A stretch of 64,000 nt of DNA from the NCBI GenBank assembly GCA_003415625.1, contig PYIU01000011.1, forward strand, positions 1,997,001 to 2,061,000, given 5' to 3'. Positions 57,922-64,000 of this stretch are shown here, piece by piece. Made by a program: the position numbers and the translations under genes. The DNA comes from Aquanectria penicillioides. Its lineage: Eukaryota; Ascomycota; Sordariomycetes; Hypocreales; Nectriaceae. Numbering within the stretch: position 1 is the first letter of the stretch; the number at the start of each line of letters is the position of its first letter. The notes beneath the pieces were generated by a model, which did no database searches, was not told where the DNA came from, and saw only the letters and a list, made by a program, of their open reading frames with translations.

Positions 57922-60342
57922 ATGCCGCGTGAAGGACCCCTCCCGGAACTTGTTCGCGATTCGCAATTGTCCACCACCATCCAACAGAACCTGACGATAC
58001 ACACGAAGCCGTCATGCCGCCCGGGCGCTCCGCGAAACGAAACATGGAATCAGGAGGATATGCTGGGAAACGGCGGAAATGGGATGGTCTGGCTGCAGCG
58101 CAGACAGGGTGCTGGCGCCCCGGAGTTTCGCGCGGTCAAGCAGATACGCCTCTCCAATGGTTCCAGTTCCAATGTCAAGCTGTACGTGCGCGAGCTAGAG
58201 GCGTTGGCCAAATTTTCGCAGGATAAGGTACTGGAATCCTCCGAGAATAGTTGCACTGACTTGCTGACGCTATTCTGGCACAGTATTCGGACTTCTTCGT
58301 GCAATCTTATGGATGGTACAGAGATCCTGCGTTTCTGTACATTGCCATGGAGTTTTGCGAGCACGGAGATCTTAAAGCATACTTGAATGATAACCTATAC
58401 TTGCCCGAGTCCCAGGCACAATCGATAGCTGCCCAAGTCCTCGGGGGTTATCCATGATGCACGATGTCGGGTTTGCCCATCTTGACATCAAGCCAGCGGT
58501 AAGACCTGTAATTTTTCGATATCCAGGCAACATCTAACACTTTTCCAGAATATTCTTATCAAGAACAAGCCCCCTGGTGACTGGTGGGTCAAGGTCTCAG
58601 ATCTTGGGCTTAGCAAACGCACTGCTGCAGCCGGCGGCTCTACGACAGTACGTGGGACCCCGGGCTTTATGCCTCCAGAGACAATCGGGTTTCTCGAGGC
58701 GACAGAAACCTGGGATCCAATCACGGCGGATATGTGGTGTTTTGGCGAAACAATCTTCCATATTTTGACTGGACGTGGAACATTCAGCCATGTCGGGGAA
58801 CTATTTCTCTACTCCAAGGGTACTGCCGGATTCCCCAGGAATGACATGGAAGAAAAAGGTGTAACAGAAGATGCAATGGAATTCGTCCAATTACTTATGA
58901 ACCCCCTACCAGGAGCAAGACTTACTGCTGCTGCTGCTCGACGACATGCGTGGATGGCTCAATTTGAAGCTCAGTTTAGCACATTACCGCAGCCTGTTCC
59001 CCAATCGGAGTTTGATCTATCAAGTAATGGTCAACCAGAAGACACCTGGTACTCACATCTCTCTCAAGAGAACACAGCGCAACCCTCCGCGGTGTGGACT
59101 GCCACTGCATCTAATGTACGAACACTAACTGGTGGACTGATATCTGATACCATAGCAAAGCAACCTGCTATTCAAGAAATACTCGAGGAGCCAGTGGCAG
59201 TGAATGCAGAGGGCTCTGAGGTGTTCAGCAAAAACAATCGCGAGACATCCGACATGGATCCCAAAACAACTATTTTGCGTCAAATACCACGAATACAACT
59301 CAACAATAATCAGCAGCCGCAACCACAAAGATACAGCGAAAAATCCAAGGAAATTAGTTCCAGCCCCGCGGAAGCCCACGGAGGGGATAGTGAATTTACT
59401 AGAATATCAAATGATCGAGATGGAACTGGTATGCCGCATGAAACCAAGCCTCCAAATCTTCCCCCAAAGGGTGATAATGAAGAAAGGCCCCATCAAATCA
59501 GGAGAAAAGCAAAGGGGTCATTCAGAGACGTCTCAGGGAGTATCACAGAGAGCGCGGACTCGTCTGAAGAACTTCGGGGTGATCCTAGTGGTGCTGCTGC
59601 GTTCGAAACACCATACTTGCCCAAAAACCAGACAGACTATGATGCTCGATACCGGTATCGCCGACGAGGGGCACGGGCAACCGATATCGTGAAAGATACC
59701 GAGGGCAAACACACTGTTACAGACAAGCCTCCCAGAGTAAAAGTTAGATTGCATCGTGATCCAGACAACACAGTGACACTCCGCCGACTTACAGAGGAGG
59801 AGGCAGCGGCGGCGCGCGCTCTGAGAAGGGGGTCGGCACGCAATATTGTCAATGCACCAGTGGCATCTACAGTTGCTGCAGATCAAGGCTCAAATGCTAA
59901 TTTCAAGTCGCATCGCGATCAAGGGACGGGGTCGCGGGTACCCGAGTTCTCCGAGGGGGGTTACTCCGAATCCAGCGAAGAACAGAACACAACAGCCCGC
60001 AAAGCTGCAAAGTCAAGTCTCTCGGCACTTAAAACAGGTGCAATGTTGCTTGGGATTATCGCCCGTGGGAAGACGAAGACGGAGAGACGCTCGTCCTCCA
60101 GTCAACTCACAGAAGAGAATTTATCATCCACACCGACAGAAGACAATCTCAAGAAGTGGCTGGAGCATAAATCAAAGACAGAGTTGCCATCTCGGACTTA
60201 TGAAGACTCTCAGACAGCTCCGAAATACACAAAAGATGACATTGTCTATACTAATCCCCAACAGCGATTTGACGACAATGTCCCGTCGAGGAAAAACAAC
60301 CGCAGAGATGGCACTTCGGCTTGGGATTTTAAAGCATATTGA
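57922..60342 (+). CDS. Ser/Thr protein kinase with long disordered tail; one base missing in kinase domain
   Basis: Exons 57922-58227, 58284-58498 and 58549-60342. The kinase domain has a glycine loop LGNGGNGMVWLQ, AVKQI (ATP-anchoring Lys), ELEALAKFSQDK, FLYIAMEFCEHGDLKAYL (hinge), FAHLDIKPANIL (catalytic HxDxKxxN with L for R, so a non-RD kinase), VSDLGLSK in place of DFG, GTPGFMPPE and DMWCFGETIFHILTG. About 480 residues of low-complexity, charged sequence follow (RYRYRRRGARATD, AAAARALRRGSARN). In exon 2 the run of five G at 58442-58446 breaks the frame just before MMHDVGFAH; six G would read VLGGLSMMHDV and the exon phases then close exactly. No intron fits. Either the gene is newly inactivated or the count is an error. 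Cytosolic or nuclear signalling is likely; substrate unknown. Confidence 0.8.
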
Positions 60343-61063
60343 TTAAGCCTAGGTGGAGATTAAATAGCCTGACCTGAAATTTGTTGAGTTTCGACCAGAT
60401 GTTGGTTAAATACTTGAAACCTAAAGTGTTGACTTGGTGACAACTAGTCGTTCTTAAATCTTGATGCCCTCGTCAATGTGGCAGAAGAAACTATCAGATA
60501 CTAATACCTAATTTCAACAACAATATATCTACTCAAATAACAAGAAATTCGACATATTGATCTAGATGGTAGTGACGAGCGCAATCTCTCTCCTTTCCCG
60601 TTGTGGTTGCCGTAGTTTGTCGGGAGCGTCATTTGCTATGGTTTCTCGCTATGAGCATACTCAAGCGCACCACCCGGCGACGCGAGCGGTATATTTAGTA
60701 AGACATCCAATCATACCCTTCAGGCAAGGGTACATAGCTTTCAGCGCCTTGCATATGTGTTCATTGTGACCGTGCTAGAGATGAATATTCTTCCCTACCT
60801 TCTGCATACACGAAATCTACCATTGATTGCCTCGGAGGCGCCATCTTCAGGCTTTATGGGACGATACGCGTGTTTCAACATAAATCTGACGTACAAATCG
60901 TACCAGTCAGTCTGTGTTCATTCTTGGGCATAGGCTAAGTATACATGCCTGCTGACGACGACGAAAAGGCCAGCATAGCAATTTACATGATTTCCTTCAG
61001 TTCTGTTGATACAATGAACCCATTCCAATCGCAAGTGTTACAGTCCAGGCACTTTCTACCCTT
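60343..61063. other. convergent 3' intergenic
   Basis: About 720 bp between convergent 3' ends. Nothing recognised. Confidence 0.55.
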
Positions 61064-63639
61064 TTAGGGGATTTGCTTCTGTGAGTGGTCTGTCTCCGAG
61101 CCAGGTACCTGGACAATGTCCGAGTCCTGCGGCTCGAGGACAAGCAAAGAAAAGACGCCACCAACAACGGGTCTAGCAGTGAATTGAATGCCCCAAGGGA
61201 AGTCTCCCTTGATCGTGTCGTAGAGGTCAGTGTAGGGACGCCACGTGGTTGTCTCGTCGATCCACTTTGCAATCTTGCTAATAAACATATACTTGGTCTG
61301 GGGTTTTGCGACAGCTGCGGCAAACAGCTCCCAGTCGAGCTTTGTCAAAGTGCCCCGGGTATCCAGTGCAACACCGTACTCGGCTTCGATGGTGAGGTAA
61401 AAGTCGCTCTGCATGTCGTAGATGGACTGGGGAATGAGGCCAAGACCAAGAAGCTTGTCTGAGTAAATATTGTACAATATGCCTGTAAGAGTCAAGTTTA
61501 GAAACAGATCTAGTCACATAGGCATCGGGTGTTGAAATAAGCCATGGAAGCTTACCGTGAGAGTCTGGCTCGTCATACTGCAGCATGCTATGTTTGGGCT
61601 CTGCGTCGGAGTTGATGCCATGGATCGTCCAAAACTCGAGGTACTCGCGAGAAATAGCAGCGTATTCTTCTTGCTTTTCCTTGTGACCAGTCAAATTGGC
61701 AATCTGGGACATGGCTTCGAGGCCGATGATTCCTTTGATGGCAAGGTTGGTCTGGTTACTGTTTCGTTGTCCAGTTGAGTATGTGTTACCACATTGGATA
61801 CTTTTGAGGAGGGACACTTACGCAAGGTGACCAGCAAAATCATCAGTGGACAGCTGATCTGCAGGAATCTTGGCCTCGTCAATCAAATACTTGGTCCACT
61901 TTTCCAGCAAATCCCAATTATCAGAGATGAAATCAATCTTGCCAGTTCTTTGAGCGTGCGCAAGCATCATGATAATCATATTTCCACACTCCTCCAACGG
62001 CATTTGTTCGTCATCTCCGTTAGGATGTCCAACGGCGTTGGGATAAGTTCCCAAATCGTGCTTCCTCGCATTAGCACATTCTGCACTCGATGAAACACAT
62101 ATTGCTCCTTGGGGCTTACCTGAGCAAAATCGTTAGGATAGTGATACCGCTCGTTCTCTAGCAGAGGGTCGAGGAGATAGCGGATGAGCTCTGGGTTGAG
62201 ATATAGAAGAATTGGCAAAGCAGGGAAGATGACATCGACGGTTTGGATGTCGCTGTTCGAGCTGATTTCCTTGAGGAAAACGAGAACCTGGTCTTTCGTA
62301 TTGGTGTATCCGAGAGCACCAAAGACCTGCCGGACACCAAGACTAGTAATAGTCAGGTAATCATCTCCGGCTGCGGCCTTCGAGTCTCGGGCAACACGGT
62401 CATCCAAAGCCTTGGAGTGTTTGACCGCATGGTCGTAATCCTTGTAGAAGAACGTCACAAGCTCCTCTTCGGCGAACCACTCTCTCCAGAGTGAAGGTAC
62501 ATGTCGAGTCTGGGCTTCTTTGCCTTGGAAGAAAATGGCTTCTTCTTGGGTGTATCCGATGGTAAAGAGTGTGGTCTCCCAGTCAGCTCCAACAGCACCC
62601 AGGTCGCGCGAAAGAGCAAAAACAGGCCTAAGTGTCATTAGCGCATCGAGGACAATTTAGTCGATGGTAGTATTCTTTACCATCTATCATTGACTGCTCT
62701 GAAGTTCTTGTCAACGTGGCCCGTGAGATTGCCTTGGCTCAGAAATTGGCTGCGAACAGTTGTGTGTGCGCCGATCTGATGAGTGACGCTGCGCTGTTTC
62801 TTCATTAGTCTGTTGCCATGGTTTTGAGACTCTTCTTGCACAAACCAAATCCGCCGTAGCCCAATACCAGTTGCCCCAAGAGGCTATCTCGTCTACCTCT
62901 CGGAAAACCTGTTGGTCTTTTCTGTAAAACTTGTGAAATCTCACGCTCTCATCCGTATGTGACTCCCATTGAATAATGGCGGAATTGTCGCCCGACGCCC
63001 ATTCTGGTAAGATTTAGCAATCGAGAAGAAAGACCAGGGAATGCAACGAACGAGTGCATACCTCCAGTCACATCGGAGTAAATTTGAACTGAATGAAGCC
63101 GACCATCCAGTGACTTGACAGCGACCTCGAGATATGATGACGTGACAGACTGCCGCCTCAGGTCATCGTAGTAAACTGGAGAAAGGAATTCGATGCGCAT
63201 CTGAACCTTGGACTCGATGTTCATGATGAAAGTGGTCTTAGTTGAAGTATACTCGAGAGATACCTGCTCGACATTTGGGATATTGGGTGCGATGCCCATC
63301 CAGTTGAACGGTTTGCCATCAACAAGGATGAAACCTTGCCAGCCCTGAATGTGCTGACTGCATCACCGTATTTCCGTTAGCACATGGATGGAGACATCAC
63401 CAAAACACAACGGGCCGGCTTAAATGGAACCGTTCTCACCTCCAGAACTGAGGCCATTCGCCAGCGAGATATCCGCTGGGCGCATCGTCGGTTCTACCGG
63501 GCAGCCAGACGTTGAGGTACGGCGACCGCACCGCCAACGGAGCTGCTGGAGGTCTTGCGGGGCTGAACTTGGACGCAGCCATGGCGTGATGGGCAATGCT
63601 GGCCAGTCCCGCAACGAGTGCGAGAGTTGGGAATTTCAT
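61064..63639 (-). CDS. gtaA: secreted glutaminase A
   Basis: Eight exons: 63639-63440, 63357-63062, 63003-62846, 62793-62681, 62627-62120, 62060-61822, 61758-61556 and 61482-61064; 711 residues, GT-AG and in phase throughout. Residues 1-22 are a signal peptide (FPTLALVAGLASIAHHAMA). The mature N-terminus shows PPAAPLAVRSPYLNVWLPG and GYLAGEWPQFW, then the DUF5127 region (GWQGFILVDGKPFNWMG), EEAIFFQGKEAQTRHVPSLW and TVDVIFPALPILLYLNPELI (DUF4965), and the DUF1793-type helical C-terminus with HDLGTYPNAVGHPNGDDEQ, MPLEECGNMIIMML, NQTNLAIKGIIGLEAM and NIYSDKLLGLGLIPQSIYD. This set and order is that of fungal glutaminase A, which hydrolyses L-glutamine to glutamate and ammonia outside the cell or at the wall and serves nitrogen supply. 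Length is normal and no lesion is seen. Confidence 0.92.
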
Positions 63640-64000
63640 GATGCAGCGAGGGAACGAACGACGCACTCGGACCGGGGGCAGTGATGAATTGAATTTGCTA
63701 TGATGAGATGAGAGATGGAAGAGAAGCTCAGAGCCGGCTCGGGGAGGGGATCCGGACCTGAGCAACGAGCCAATAAGCGCGTGGCTGTGAAGCGTCAAGC
63801 CGAAACCTTGTGCGTCCCCCGCTCACGTCTGGTGCGTCATGTGGCTATTCCTGTCGATCCAATGCCAACGAGGGCGACGCGTGATTGGGGAATTGGCCTT
63901 TAGCCTGAGAGCTTCCCGCAGCTCCATCGTCATGGTTCCCGCGACAGCTCCCGCGACAGTTGTGATTGGCATCAATTGCCAACTACGTCTCTCCAGAAGC
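63640..64000. other. upstream region of glutaminase A
   Basis: About 360 bp to the window edge, presumably the glutaminase promoter. A direct repeat CCCGCGACAG/CCCGCGACAG occurs near 63940-63960 (CCCGCGACAGCTCCCGCGACAG). No gene recognised. Confidence 0.5.

Noticed and set aside
62794..62845. Apparent frameshift in glutaminase A
   Set aside because: A 52-bp GT-AG intron accounts for it exactly in phase.

Overview
The window is nuclear DNA of a filamentous ascomycete (Pezizomycotina). This rests on genes split by 45-150 bp GT-AG introns, five or six fungal-specific transcription factors, a CFEM/PTH11-type membrane receptor, a Fungal_N-NACHT-WD40 NLR-like protein and a fungal glutaminase A. 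The class within Pezizomycotina cannot be fixed from the sequence. There are no rRNA genes, no recognisable tRNA, no CRISPR and no intact transposon. The content is that of an accessory region rich in transporters and regulators.

Left part (1-28 kb): a cut-off GH35-type beta-galactosidase; a Zn2Cys6 factor; a dead alpha-glucoside permease with five in-frame stops; an atypical SDR converging on a six-exon Zn2Cys6 factor; a 1389-residue NLR-like protein; a HAD hydrolase; an eight-exon CFEM-GPCR-like receptor; and a Zn2Cys6 factor divergent from a DHA-type MFS exporter that carries one extra T. A relic of an SGNH esterase follows.

Middle (28-41 kb): a large orphan protein, then a compact sugar module of ribokinase, fungal-specific transcription factor and sugar/H+ symporter. 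Two nearly identical 19-bp palindromes sit upstream of the ribokinase and between the divergent factor and transporter genes, and are probably its operator sites. A small CCHC-like protein and another Zn2Cys6 factor follow.

Right part (41.9-57.2 kb): six consecutive genes are broken: a CapA-like phosphoesterase, an OPT oligopeptide transporter, a secreted M61-like metallopeptidase with PDZ, an ABCC exporter, an ankyrin protein and an alpha/beta hydrolase. Most lesions are single in-frame stops in otherwise readable exons with intact splice sites, and most can be explained by C:G to T:A change, often at CpA. The block looks like a recently silenced gene cluster. A protein kinase with one missing base in a G run, and an intact secreted glutaminase A, end the window.

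Exon limits were worked out by hand from splice signals, phase and family resemblance. They agree in phase throughout, but no search or RNA evidence was available.
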